A stretch of DNA of 64,000 bases from Nitrosomonas sp. (GTDB lineage: Bacteria > Pseudomonadota > Gammaproteobacteria > Burkholderiales > Nitrosomonadaceae): the NCBI GenBank assembly GCA_024282035.1, contig JAMWZR010000001.1, positions 1 to 64,000 on the forward strand. Direction: 5' to 3'. A model generated the notes under the pieces. That model was not told where the DNA came from and did not search any database. It was given only the letters and a program-made list of their open reading frames with translations. The position numbers were made by a program, and so were the translations under genes. This document shows, one piece after another, positions 46,647 to 56,636 of the stretch (positions are counted from its first letter, which is position 1; every line of letters starts with the position of its first letter).

Positions 46647-48939
46647 GTCACAGAATCCCTATTCTCCAGTTACTAACCTGCCTTCGAGTTGGTCTGAGTC
46701 TCTAACAGCACAATTATCAGAGGATGAAAACATTTTTGCCTGGGTTGAAATTGATTTGGATATCCAACTGCAATTTTCTTCTGGTTTGGTTGTTGTCACC
46801 GATCGTCGTTTGCTGGCAAGCATGTCACACGGAGAAACGTGGCAGGAATGGCCTTTTCAGCCCGGTTTAAAACTCACACAACGAGATTATGCCGGAGTAG
46901 GGAATCTAGAATTGTTTGATACCAACGAAAGACTGACTCACTGGCGCTATCGGCTGGGAGGTGATCTGAGTGTCAGTCGACTGATTGCGAGTTTTGATCA
47001 GCAGATTGATTTTCATGTAACGGGAAAATTCTCGGCGCCCTCTTACGAACACAAACAATGTCCAACCTGCGCGGCCATCCTCCCCATTGATCAGGAAGAA
47101 TGTCCGGTCTGCGAGAAACAGGCGCAAACGCCTCCTTCAACCTGGACCATCCTACGCTTGTGGCGATTTGCAAAACCCTACAAGGGGAGGCTTTTGATCG
47201 GCTTTCTGCTGACCTTATGCAGCACTGCTGCAACATTGGTGCCCCCCTACTTGACCATGCCACTTATGGATAATGTACTGATTCCATACCAGAATGGTCA
47301 GCCTATCGATAAAGATCTGGTAACGATGTATCTGTCCGGCCTGCTAGGAGCAGCAATCGTGGCTTGGATACTAGGATGGGCACGAACCTACATGCTGGCA
47401 CTGGTTTCCGAACGCATAGGTGCCGATTTACGCACCACTACTTATGCACACCTGCTCAATCTCTCGCAGGAGTACTTTGGTGGTAAACGCACCGGTGACC
47501 TGATGGCACGCATCGGTGCAGAAACAGACCGTATCAATCTGTTCTTATCACTCCATCTACTAGACTTTGCAACCGATGTCATCATGATTGCCATGACCGC
47601 CATCATTCTGATATCAATCAACCCGTGGCTAGCCTTAGTCACATTGGTTCCTCTCCCCATCATAGCCTGGTTGATTCATTTGGTTCGTGACCGACTCCGT
47701 ATCGGATTTGAAAAAGTCGACCGCATCTGGGCTGAAGTCAATAATGTGTTGGCTGATACCATACCCGGTATTCGCGTGGTCAAGGCTTTTGCTCAGGAAA
47801 AAAGGGAAGCGGCACGCTTCTACGCAGCCAATCAACGAAATCTGCAGATCAATGATCGCGTCAATCGGGTTTGGTCTCTATTTACCCCAACCGTGACGCT
47901 GTTGACGGAAATCGGTTTGCTGGTGGTATGGGTTTTTGGTATCTGGCAGATCGCCAAGGATGAAATTTCGGTTGGCGTTCTCACCGCTTTTCTGGCCTAC
48001 ATCGGCCGTTTCTATATCCGGCTCGACTCGATGAGTCGCATTGTCTCCGTCACTCAAAAAGCCGCAGCAGGTACTAAGCGTATCTTTGATATTCTGGACC
48101 ATGTTTCGAGTGTTCCGGAATCAACCAATCCCGTGCATTTACCCACCGTCAAAGGCAAAATCGAACTGCGTAATGTCGGTTTTCGCTACGGCACACGCAG
48201 CATCACGCGTGACATCAACCTAACTATCCAGCCAGGAGAAATGATCGGACTGGTCGGACATAGTGGATCGGGTAAAAGCACACTGGTTAACCTGATTTGT
48301 CGCTTTTATGATGTATCGGAAGGGATCATCCTAATCGATGGACAGGATATCCGATCCTTACCCATTGCCGAATACCGCAAGCACATTGGTCTGGTTCTGC
48401 AAGAACCTTTTCTGTTTTTTGGCACCATTGCCGAAAACATTGCTTACGGTAAACCCGATGCGACGCATGCCGAAATCGTCGCTGCAGCTCGAGCCGCCCA
48501 TGCTCATGAATTCATTTTGCGCTTGCCACACGGTTACGACTCATTGGTGGGGGAACGAGGACAGGCCCTATCTGGGGGTGAGCGGCAACGCATTTCGATA
48601 GCCCGGGCACTACTCATCGATCCTCGCATCCTGATTCTTGATGAGGCGACTTCCTCTGTCGACACCACCACCGAGAAGGACATACAAAAAGCACTGGACA
48701 ACCTGGTCCGCGGCCGCACCACCATCGCCATAGCGCATCGGCTGTCTACCTTACGCGAAGCCAATCGACTCATCGTACTTGATCGGGGTCGAATCGTCGA
48801 AGTTGGCAATCATGCCGAATTGATGGCGAGAGAAGGCTTTTATCATCGTCTGTATCAAGCTCAGGCACGTAATGTCGATACCGAGGATCGAGCACTTGAA
48901 GCCGCTGCTGAACACAGTGTAGCCGGAGATCTCAAATGA
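46645..48939 (+). CDS. Cyanophycin-associated ABC transporter (fused TMD-NBD)
   Basis: 764 residues. The N-terminal ~140 residues precede a zinc-ribbon CPTC/CPVC pair (about 139-155). Six-helix ABC exporter membrane domain follows (about 170-460), then an NBD with GHSGSGKST, LSGGERQRISIARALL and DEATSSVDTTTEKDIQKAL. It is a half-transporter that should dimerise. It is followed by the DUF1854 gene with a 4-bp overlap and then both cyanophycin synthetases. NCBI-type annotation names such transporters 'cyanophycin metabolism-associated' (from memory); the cargo is unknown. Confidence 0.9.
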   Translation: MSQNPYSPVTNLPSSWSESLTAQLSEDENIFAWVEIDLDIQLQFSSGLVVVTDRRLLASMSHGETWQEWPFQPGLKLTQRDYAGVGNLELFDTNERLTHWRYRLGGDLSVSRLIASFDQQIDFHVTGKFSAPSYEHKQCPTCAAILPIDQEECPVCEKQAQTPPSTWTILRLWRFAKPYKGRLLIGFLLTLCSTAATLVPPYLTMPLMDNVLIPYQNGQPIDKDLVTMYLSGLLGAAIVAWILGWARTYMLALVSERIGADLRTTTYAHLLNLSQEYFGGKRTGDLMARIGAETDRINLFLSLHLLDFATDVIMIAMTAIILISINPWLALVTLVPLPIIAWLIHLVRDRLRIGFEKVDRIWAEVNNVLADTIPGIRVVKAFAQEKREAARFYAANQRNLQINDRVNRVWSLFTPTVTLLTEIGLLVVWVFGIWQIAKDEISVGVLTAFLAYIGRFYIRLDSMSRIVSVTQKAAAGTKRIFDILDHVSSVPESTNPVHLPTVKGKIELRNVGFRYGTRSITRDINLTIQPGEMIGLVGHSGSGKSTLVNLICRFYDVSEGIILIDGQDIRSLPIAEYRKHIGLVLQEPFLFFGTIAENIAYGKPDATHAEIVAAARAAHAHEFILRLPHGYDSLVGERGQALSGGERQRISIARALLIDPRILILDEATSSVDTTTEKDIQKALDNLVRGRTTIAIAHRLSTLREANRLIVLDRGRIVEVGNHAELMAREGFYHRLYQAQARNVDTEDRALEAAAEHSVAGDLK

Positions 48940-49409
48940 ATCAGTCGCCACGTTATCGGTTAAATCGCAATACTTTTGGTCGTCTAGTTCTTACCGATGA
49001 AGCTGGGGTCGCGCATGAAGCTATCGTACCGGTTCGCTCATTTCCCATTTCCAACCCGAGCCAGGGAATAGCATTAGTTGATTCACATGGTCATGAATTG
49101 GGATGGATCGAACATTTGACTGATTTACCCGAGGACTATCGCGCACTCATTGAATCTGAGCTTGCAAGTCGGGAATTCATGCCGGAAATCAATAAATTGC
49201 TAAAAGTATCCAGCTTCATCACACCCAGCACCTGGCAAGTGGAAACGGATCGCGGTGAAGCCACATTTGTTCTCAAGGGCGAAGAAGATATCCGACGTCT
49301 GTCCGTTACCTCCCTGTTGATTGCTGACAGTCACGGCATTCATTTTTTGATACGAGACCGCTTAACTCTCGATCGCCACAGCCGTAAATTGCTGGATCAC
49401 TTTTTGTAA
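48936..49409 (+). CDS. Cyanophycin-associated DUF1854 protein
   Basis: 157 residues. It starts in the ATGA overlap with the transporter stop. It has the DUF1854 features VPVRSFPISNPSQGIALVDS, LGWIEHL, EFMPEINKLLKVSSFITPST and GEEDIRRLSVTSLLIADSHG. A soluble beta-rich protein. It lies between the ABC transporter and cphA' and probably works with the transporter; function not known. Confidence 0.9.
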   Translation: MNQSPRYRLNRNTFGRLVLTDEAGVAHEAIVPVRSFPISNPSQGIALVDSHGHELGWIEHLTDLPEDYRALIESELASREFMPEINKLLKVSSFITPSTWQVETDRGEATFVLKGEEDIRRLSVTSLLIADSHGIHFLIRDRLTLDRHSRKLLDHFL

Positions 49410-49494
49410 CACGTTCGAAAAATTGTTTCTTCCCATGTAAACCAATTTGTACCCAACCGCGTTAATGGCATTGTGTACAACTTAATTCCGACTT

Positions 49495-51795
49495 ATGTCT
49501 ACTTGCTCAACATCAGATAATCAAAGTGCAAAAGATATTAAATTTCTAGATATCAAGCACCTGAATGGTCCCAACTTATGGACTTATTATCCTGCACTGG
49601 AAGCAACCGTCGACATAGGCGAACTTGAGGATTTTCCCTCCGATACCATCCCCGGATTTTATGAAAGATTATCAGAGTGGCTTCCTACTCTGATTGAGCA
49701 TCGTTGCAGCTACGAAGAACGCGGTGGCTTTCTCCGTCGTGTAAAGGAAGGTACTTGGCCTTGCCACATTCTGGAACACGTCACCTTGGAATTACAAAAC
49801 TTGGCTGGCATGCGCGGTGGATTTGGACGGGCCCGAGAAACTTCCATCAGAGGAGTGTACAAGGTTGCACTCAGTGCATGGCATGAAGAAATCACTCGTA
49901 CAGCCCTACACGCAGCCCGTGAGCTGGTGCTGACTGCGATGAACTTTCAGCAGCATGAAGAACCATTTTACGATGTTGAAGGAACAATCCGCAACCTGCG
50001 TGACATGGTTGATTCACTGTGGCTCGGACCATCTACGGCTTGTATCGTTGATGCGGCAGTTGCTCGTAATATTCCTGCCATGCGATTGATCAGCAGAGGT
50101 AATTTGGTACAACTTGGTCATGGCAATCAGTGTCGGCATATCTGGACTGCAGAAACGGATCGTACCCCAGCCATCGCTGAAAGTATCTCCCGTGATAAAG
50201 ACTTAACCAAAGCCTTACTACAGTCATGCGGTGTACCGGTACCTGAAGGGTGCATCATACAAAGCGCACAAGAGGCCTGGGAATTTGCCGACGACCTTGG
50301 TGTTCCGGTGGTAATTAAACCTACGGATGGAAATCACGGTCGAGGTGTATTTATAGAATTAACCGGCCGTGAAGAAATCGAATCCGCCTTTGCAGTCGCC
50401 TGTCGCGAAGGCAGCAGCGTCATTGTTGAACGATACATTCCAGGTATTGAACACCGCTTGCTTGTCGTAGGTGGAAAACTCGTTGCAGCAACACGAGGTG
50501 ACTCCGTATCCGTGACCGGAAACGGCACTTCGACCATCATGGAACTCATTGAATCCCAGATCAATTCTGATCCAAGACGCGGTATCACCGAGAATCACCC
50601 ACTGAATCTGATCCGCCTAGATAGTGCCGCTCAAATTGAAATCGCTCATCAGGGTTTCCAAAGTGATTCTGTCGTCCCAGCTGGAACGGAAGTGCTCATT
50701 CAGCGTAACGGTAATCACGCATTTGATGTAACCGATGAAGTGCACCCCAGTACAGCGACGATTGCGTCGCTTGCAGCTCGCGTCATCGGTCTCGATATTG
50801 CCGGCATTGATCTCGTCGCCAGCGATATCTCCAAGCCACTCATCGAACAAGGTGGAGCCATCGTCGAAGTCAATGCCGGCCCCAGTCTGCTAATGCACAT
50901 CAAACCAGCAGTTGGCAAACCCAGACCTGTTGGAGAAGCTATTGTCAATCACTTGTTTCCCGAACAGAATAGTGGCCGCATCCCAATAATCGGCATTACT
51001 GGCAGCCGCGGAAAGACTGTTGTCGCCCATATCGTTGCAAAGCTCCTCACCTTATCGGGAAAGCAAACTGGTCTGGCTTGCAGCGATGGCCTCTTTCTCA
51101 ATGACAGGCAGATTGACAAGAAAAACTGTGCCAACTGGGATGCGGCTCATCGCACATTAATGAATCCCACTGTTGAAGCAGCAGTTTTTGAAAATGGCTT
51201 CGATGTGATACTGAATCAGGGATTGGCGTATGACAGCTGTCAAGTTGGCGTCATCACAAATATTGATCCGGAACACCATTTTGGTCGCAACGGAATCGAA
51301 TCTCAAAAACAGGTTTTTACTGTATTAAGAACACAAGTTGATGTTGTCACGCCTACCGCAGCAGCCATAGACGATGTCAACAAAGACATTAAACTCCCGA
51401 TCGGTGCAGCCATTTTGCGTGCCGAGGATGAGATGCTGGTTGAGATGGCTGAACTGTGTCATGGTGAAGTTATCTATTTCAGTCGCAATCCAGATCTACC
51501 CGTGTTGGTTCAGCACTGCAATCAAGGCACTGGACCTACACAAGGTCGACGTGCCGTTGCGATCCGTAATAACAATATAGTCCTGATAACAGGATCCGAA
51601 GAATTATCACTGATTGATCTGTCAGAGATCACTGCTGAGCAGCATAAATCTGATACTGAAACGATAGAACAAATATTGGCTGCAATCGCAACTGCATGGG
51701 CATTGGGTATTGAACCTGATCTCCTGCAAACTGGTATCAAATCTTTTAGATTCAATCCCACAACAATAACCTCGGAAATCAAAATTTTCCATTAG
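49495..51795 (+). CDS. Cyanophycin synthetase-like protein CphA' (truncated Mur-ligase module)
   Basis: 766 residues against 850-900 for full CphA. The N-terminal domain (about 15-160), ATP-grasp (VVIKPTDGNHGRGVFIEL, VERYIPGIEHRLLVVGGKLV) and Mur P-loop region (GITGSRGKTVVAHIVAKL) are present. The P-loop reads GSRGKT in place of the usual GTNGKT. The conserved ETARGGLLREG block becomes ENGFDVILNQG. The protein ends at SFRFNPTTI and lacks the final Mur domain with DYGHNPD. ATP-grasp (Asp-adding) activity could remain, while the Arg-adding centre looks disabled. It lies 24 bp upstream of cphA. Two-gene cphA'/cphA arrangements are known in betaproteobacteria. Confidence 0.85.
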   Translation: MSTCSTSDNQSAKDIKFLDIKHLNGPNLWTYYPALEATVDIGELEDFPSDTIPGFYERLSEWLPTLIEHRCSYEERGGFLRRVKEGTWPCHILEHVTLELQNLAGMRGGFGRARETSIRGVYKVALSAWHEEITRTALHAARELVLTAMNFQQHEEPFYDVEGTIRNLRDMVDSLWLGPSTACIVDAAVARNIPAMRLISRGNLVQLGHGNQCRHIWTAETDRTPAIAESISRDKDLTKALLQSCGVPVPEGCIIQSAQEAWEFADDLGVPVVIKPTDGNHGRGVFIELTGREEIESAFAVACREGSSVIVERYIPGIEHRLLVVGGKLVAATRGDSVSVTGNGTSTIMELIESQINSDPRRGITENHPLNLIRLDSAAQIEIAHQGFQSDSVVPAGTEVLIQRNGNHAFDVTDEVHPSTATIASLAARVIGLDIAGIDLVASDISKPLIEQGGAIVEVNAGPSLLMHIKPAVGKPRPVGEAIVNHLFPEQNSGRIPIIGITGSRGKTVVAHIVAKLLTLSGKQTGLACSDGLFLNDRQIDKKNCANWDAAHRTLMNPTVEAAVFENGFDVILNQGLAYDSCQVGVITNIDPEHHFGRNGIESQKQVFTVLRTQVDVVTPTAAAIDDVNKDIKLPIGAAILRAEDEMLVEMAELCHGEVIYFSRNPDLPVLVQHCNQGTGPTQGRRAVAIRNNNIVLITGSEELSLIDLSEITAEQHKSDTETIEQILAAIATAWALGIEPDLLQTGIKSFRFNPTTITSEIKIFH

Positions 51796-51819
51796 GCCTT
51801 CAAACTCAAGGAAAAAACT

Positions 51820-54381
51820 ATGAAAGTATTGCGTATTCGTGCACTGCGTGGACCAAACCTGTGGAGTAAGCACACATCAATCGAAGCGACAATTTTTTGC
51901 ACTGAGGCTGAGAATAATATTAATACTGTTTCTGGTTTTGAAACACGTTTGCGCAAGCGTTTCCCGGAACTTTCACTGTTTCAGCAGGGCGAAACTTCCA
52001 TCGCACACGTATTGCAGCAAATTACCTTTGATTTGCAGAAGCTAGCAGGTTGCCCCATTATTTTTAGTCAAACAGCGCCGGCACCCGATCCACACACTTA
52101 CCGCATCGTGGTCGAGTACAGTGAAGAAAAAGTAGGACGACTTGCGTTCGAGTCAGCACAAGAACTATGCCTTGCTGCACTCAATGATACAGCTTTCGAC
52201 TTGGCCACAATACTTGGTCGTCTGCGTGAACTAAATGAAGATATCCGTTTAGGACCCAGTACCGGTGCAATCGTCCAGGCAGCTATCGCACGCGGCATCC
52301 CTATTCGTCGCTTGACCGAAGGCAGCTTGGTGCAATTTGGCTGGGGCAGCAAACAGCGTCGTATTCAAGCCTCCGAAAGCGATAGAACCAGTGCCGTAGC
52401 AGAATCGATCGTGCAGGACAAAGATCTGACAAAAACGTTACTTCATGCAGCCGGTATCCCTGTGCCACTCGGTCGTGAAGTGGATGATGCGGATGATGCT
52501 TGGCATGCTGCTTGCGAAATTGGTGTTCCCGTGGTTGTCAAACCACAGGACAGCAACCAAGGTAAAGGTGTCACCGTAAATTTGGCTACTGAAGAACAAG
52601 TTAAAAGTGCCTATAAAATTGCAAGAGAATATAGCCGCAGCGTTTTAGTCGAACGCTACATTCCCGGCCACGATTACAGAATGTTAGTCGTTGGAAACAA
52701 ACTGGTTGCCGCAGCGCGCCGTGAACCTCCTCAGGTCATAGGTGACGGAAAACAAACTATCAGACAGCTTGTACAACAAATTAACCTTGATCCTAAACGT
52801 GGTGAAGGGCATGTGTCTTCATTGACCAAGATTCAACTGGATGAGATCTCTCTTTCACACCTAGCAACACAGGATTTGACAGCCGAATCGATTCCGGCCC
52901 AAAACACAAAGGTTATCTTGCGTAATAATGCCAATCTGTCAACAGGAGGCACGGCTACCGATGTGACAGATGATGTTCATCCTGAATTGGCAGAACGCGT
53001 TATTGCTGCAGCACAAGTTGTTGGTCTAGACATTTGCGGAATAGATGTTGTTTGTAGCAGTGTAACGCAATCACTCGAAGATCAGGGTGGGGGCATTATT
53101 GAAATTAATGCCGCTCCTGGATTACGCATGCACTTGCAACCCTCATACGGCAAATCAAGAGACGTAGGTGAAGCCATCATTGATAATATGTTTTATCCTG
53201 GCGATGATGCTCGTATACCCGTCGTTTCAGTAACTGGGACGAATGGCAAAACTACAACCGCTCGTCTAATTGCCAGCGTTTTGGGCAATGATGATAAACG
53301 CGTCGGACTCGCCTGCACTGATGGTGTCTACATTGATGATCAATGTATCGATACTGGTGATTGCAGTGGCCCTGTAAGTGCAAGAAACATTCTTTTCCAC
53401 CCTGATGTCGATGCCGCCGTTCTGGAAACCGCGCGTGGTGGTTTATTGCGCGAAGGGCTGGGATTTGATCGCAATGATGTCGCAGTTGTCACGAATATTG
53501 GTATGGGCGATCATCTCGGCATGGGTTATGTCAATACTGCCGAGGAACTTGCTGCAGTTAAACGGATTGTGGTGCAAAACGTCACTCCTGGTACGGGATA
53601 TGCCGTTCTAAATGCCGCTGATCCACTGGTTGCCAGCATGGCTGATCACTGCCCTGGAGCCGTAATTTTCTTCGCCCTTGATAAGCACAATCCGGTCTTG
53701 GCATTACATCGCTCACAACATCAACGTGTTATTTATATTGATAATAATTTCATTGTAGCCTCTGCTGAGGATGGTGAGCATCGCATTCCCTTGAAAGAAA
53801 TTCCCCTCACTAAGAATGGCAGCATCACTTTTCAAATAGAGAATGCCATGGCCGCTGTGGGTGCATGCTGGGCCTTGGGTCTGGACTGGTCTGTAATTCA
53901 AAAAGGTCTGACAGGATTTGTCAATAATACGCAAACTGCGCCTGGGCGATTTAATTTATTCAATTATCGTAATGCCACTTTGATTGCAGATTATGGTCAC
54001 AACCCAGACGCAATTCAAGCACTCGTCAGCGCCATAGATAATATTCCTTCGAAAAAGCGATCCGTAGTTATCAGTGCCGCCGGAGATAGGCGTGACGAAG
54101 ATATTCGCCAGCAAACGAGGATCCTGGGTGATGCATTTGATGAAGTAGTACTGTATCAGGATAAGTGTCAGCGGGGTCGCGCTGATGGTGAAGTCTTGAC
54201 ACTATTGCGCGAAGGTCTGGGTAATGCAAAACGCACCCAGAAAGTCAGCGAGATTGTCGGAGAGGCTATTGCCATAGATGCTGCATTATCAAATTTGGAG
54301 GATGGGGAGCTTTGCCTTATTCTGGTCGACCAGGTCGAGCAATCACTTGGTCAAATCAACAACCGAGTCGCATTGGGTTAA
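51820..54381 (+). CDS. cphA: Cyanophycin synthetase
   Basis: 853 residues, full length. The N-domain (about 1-160), ATP-grasp (VVVKPQDSNQGKGVTVNL, VERYIPGHDYRMLVVGNKLV) and Mur ligase-like module (VTGTNGKTTTARLIASVL, ETARGGLLREGLGFDRNDV, ADYGHNPDAIQAL) are all complete. It adds Asp to the polymer backbone and Arg to side chains, using ATP, to make multi-L-arginyl-poly-L-aspartate. The last gene of the locus; a very strong terminator follows. Confidence 0.96.
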   Translation: MKVLRIRALRGPNLWSKHTSIEATIFCTEAENNINTVSGFETRLRKRFPELSLFQQGETSIAHVLQQITFDLQKLAGCPIIFSQTAPAPDPHTYRIVVEYSEEKVGRLAFESAQELCLAALNDTAFDLATILGRLRELNEDIRLGPSTGAIVQAAIARGIPIRRLTEGSLVQFGWGSKQRRIQASESDRTSAVAESIVQDKDLTKTLLHAAGIPVPLGREVDDADDAWHAACEIGVPVVVKPQDSNQGKGVTVNLATEEQVKSAYKIAREYSRSVLVERYIPGHDYRMLVVGNKLVAAARREPPQVIGDGKQTIRQLVQQINLDPKRGEGHVSSLTKIQLDEISLSHLATQDLTAESIPAQNTKVILRNNANLSTGGTATDVTDDVHPELAERVIAAAQVVGLDICGIDVVCSSVTQSLEDQGGGIIEINAAPGLRMHLQPSYGKSRDVGEAIIDNMFYPGDDARIPVVSVTGTNGKTTTARLIASVLGNDDKRVGLACTDGVYIDDQCIDTGDCSGPVSARNILFHPDVDAAVLETARGGLLREGLGFDRNDVAVVTNIGMGDHLGMGYVNTAEELAAVKRIVVQNVTPGTGYAVLNAADPLVASMADHCPGAVIFFALDKHNPVLALHRSQHQRVIYIDNNFIVASAEDGEHRIPLKEIPLTKNGSITFQIENAMAAVGACWALGLDWSVIQKGLTGFVNNTQTAPGRFNLFNYRNATLIADYGHNPDAIQALVSAIDNIPSKKRSVVISAAGDRRDEDIRQQTRILGDAFDEVVLYQDKCQRGRADGEVLTLLREGLGNAKRTQKVSEIVGEAIAIDAALSNLEDGELCLILVDQVEQSLGQINNRVALG

Positions 54382-54397
54382 TTAAATTTAATCTGTC

Positions 54398-54434
54398 ACT
54401 GTAGCAGCAAAAAATTGCTGCTACAGTTATTTTT
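54398..54434 (+). terminator. Strong Rho-independent terminator after cphA
   Basis: A 13-bp perfect stem (ACTGTAGCAGCAA at 54398-54410 with TTGCTGCTACAGT at 54415-54427), loop AAAA, then TATTTTTAT. Confidence 0.93.
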
Positions 54435-55190
54435 ATGCCTGCAAATCTAGCTTTCATTTTTCTATTTTAGTTTGCAACCTAGGCAATTCAGCGTATAGGC
54501 AATTTCAATTTGCGACAATTTGTCACATCAATTTAGCTGATGAAATGGTAGAATGCTTCAGCAGCAAGGTATGTATAAACACTCATAATAATTTTAATCT
54601 GGATCGGAGGACAGGGAGATCATTCATTAAGAACTAGATTTTATTGACCAGTTAAATAAACCAGTTTTTATAGTAATTAAAATACGTGGTAGAAAACTCA
54701 ATCTAAACGATACATTTTCAATGCTAGTAAGCAGTCATATCAATATCATGATGTCACTGCTAAAAATTAGCTCATAAGTTTTTCAAATCTATGTAGGGAC
54801 ATTTATCAATACCAGTACGTTCTGGATTGATAATAATTTTTCCTTTAGTGACTGCATTGAAAGCTATTTTGTTTACAAATCGAATTGATCAGGAACTGCA
54901 TGTATTTAGAATGATCCTTTGAGATATTCCGGATTGTCATGATCACTATTGCAAGTTGAGTCTAGCTTGCGTCGTCTATGAGTAACCAGCATCGTGCTCA
55001 CAACCTGCAATGCCAGGATGAAGCATCAAAGCTTTTCTCGTACTTTGTGTTGCACTAAAAATCACACTTCAGAAGCGGCAGAGCGGTTTTTTTTACCTTA
55101 TCTGCCATATCTGGTTTGAATCAATAATACCTATTAGCCAATAGGTTTTTTATGCTGACAACAGGAAGCCTATACCGGAAAGATAATAAT
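54435..55190. other. Gene-poor AT-rich gap with a decayed reading frame
   Basis: About 750 bp without an intact gene. On the minus strand, 54772-54888 encodes a protein-like tail (RFVNKIAFNAVTKGKIIINP, then ERTGIDKCPYIDLKNL) before TGA. Just upstream, frames are interrupted by frame changes and stops (for example DHDNPEYLKGSF then TAA). This looks like the end of a degraded gene. No IS inverted repeats, tRNA or attachment site was seen. The +strand part just before 55191 is probably the acyltransferase promoter. Confidence 0.4.
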
Positions 55191-56399
55191 ATGGCACATT
55201 CTATTACTCATGAAATTCGCTCCCACACCTCATTGCGAGGTCTGGCAGCTTTGATGGTGGTTTTAGTTCACTTTCAATCATTCGTGCATCCCACCATACA
55301 CCCCGACGAAACAACATTCTTTTTTTACAAAGGTTATCTCTGGGTCGATTTCTTTTTTATTCTCAGTGGATTCGTGATGTCCTACGTCTATAATATCGAG
55401 CATCCGTTACGTCACACTACTTATGATACATTTCAATATTTGATCGCTCGTATTGCACGTATTTACCCACTTCATTTTGTCTCACTGATCGCAACACTAT
55501 CTTTATTTACACTCATTGCTAGCTTTAATTGGTTCATAGATGAGACGTTCTGCTGTGTATTTGACGATCCGCTACGAACATTTGAATCGTTAGTTGGCAA
55601 TCTGTTTCTGGTTCATGCTTGGGGTATGTTTGAATCGTACACTTGGAATTATCCATCCTGGTCTCTGAGTGTCGAGTTTTTCTGCTATCTGATATTTGCC
55701 ACGCTTCTCACCATGGAAAGCGAAAACCGCAAATTAACGTTACTTGCATTGTCTTGTACTGCACTCTTTTTCTATTGCCTGCACTTTGCCACAAATAGTG
55801 ACATCGACACACATTTTGAGCTCTCGGCCATTCGCGCAGTCTCAGCTTTTACCATCGGCATCCTTCTGTTTTTCTGGCGCAAAGTGGTATCCGATTTTTC
55901 AGACCGACATATCACTGTCATTCAGATCGCCATATGCAGTGCACTACTATTTTCATTGCATTTCGGTATAACTGATATTTTGTCGATTATATTGATGGCG
56001 ATACTCGTATTGGTTACTTGGGAAGATCGCGGATACTTATGCAGTTGTCTGAATATCCGCCCCCTGCACACCATCGGATTATTGTCATTTTCCATTTATA
56101 TGTGGCACTACCTCTTCAAATTCATCGCGCAACAAGCCGATTGGGAGAATTACTTAGGATTGCCTTTACAAAGCAGTGCAGCAGGGTCGCTATTATTCAT
56201 TCTCTTTCTTATTAGCTTGGTCGTCCCCGTGGCTATCTGGAGCTATCACTCAGTAGAGATACCCGCTCGCAAATGGGTTGGCAGTAAACTTAATCATTGG
56301 CTTGATTCTCTGTCGCCACTGCCATCCACGAACCGAATAATGTTTGATTCTGATCGATTCAAAAAGAAAATTTATCTAAGCCGACTATTTGTAAAATAA
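55191..56399 (+). CDS. Acyltransferase 3 family membrane protein
   Basis: 402 residues from ATG 55191, which has GGAAAG 7 nt upstream; an upstream ATG at 55152 would add 13 residues. About ten transmembrane helices. The signature LRGLAALMVVLVHFQSF (catalytic His) and WVDFFFILSGFVMSY are clear. It O-acylates an envelope sugar or similar molecule. It is the second acyltransferase 3 protein in the window, only distantly similar to the first (12573-13688). AT-rich surroundings. Confidence 0.88.
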   Translation: MAHSITHEIRSHTSLRGLAALMVVLVHFQSFVHPTIHPDETTFFFYKGYLWVDFFFILSGFVMSYVYNIEHPLRHTTYDTFQYLIARIARIYPLHFVSLIATLSLFTLIASFNWFIDETFCCVFDDPLRTFESLVGNLFLVHAWGMFESYTWNYPSWSLSVEFFCYLIFATLLTMESENRKLTLLALSCTALFFYCLHFATNSDIDTHFELSAIRAVSAFTIGILLFFWRKVVSDFSDRHITVIQIAICSALLFSLHFGITDILSIILMAILVLVTWEDRGYLCSCLNIRPLHTIGLLSFSIYMWHYLFKFIAQQADWENYLGLPLQSSAAGSLLFILFLISLVVPVAIWSYHSVEIPARKWVGSKLNHWLDSLSPLPSTNRIMFDSDRFKKKIYLSRLFVK

Positions 56400-56407
56400 T
56401 TGAAATA

Positions 56408-56451
56408 GTTGCTACTGTTTTGGATGGTAGAAAATTCGAGGCAGTAGCAAC
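56408..56451 (+). terminator. Inverted repeat downstream of the acyltransferase gene
   Basis: GTTGCTACTG (56408-56417) pairs exactly with CAGTAGCAAC (56442-56451) across a 24-nt loop. There is no T-run, so it may be only a weak terminator. TTGCTACTG occurs once more at about 56634-56642. Confidence 0.4.
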
Positions 56452-56636
56452 AAAGAAGTGAGCAAATTCCGAGAGAAGAAGAGCTTCAAGTGAAAAAAGT
56501 ACTTTTTGCAGCTTAACGATATTCTCGAACTGAATGTTTAGCAAAGACAGTAGATATCAAAAAGTCACGAAGCACAGCACTAGGGGAGTACTCCCGTATC
56601 AAAATCCACCATTCACCAAACTTGATAAGTAAATTG

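Noticed and set aside
56359..56544. 61-codon hydrophobic minus-strand frame at the acyltransferase end
   Set aside because: Overlaps the real gene and an inverted repeat; AT-rich hydrophobic text arises easily by chance.
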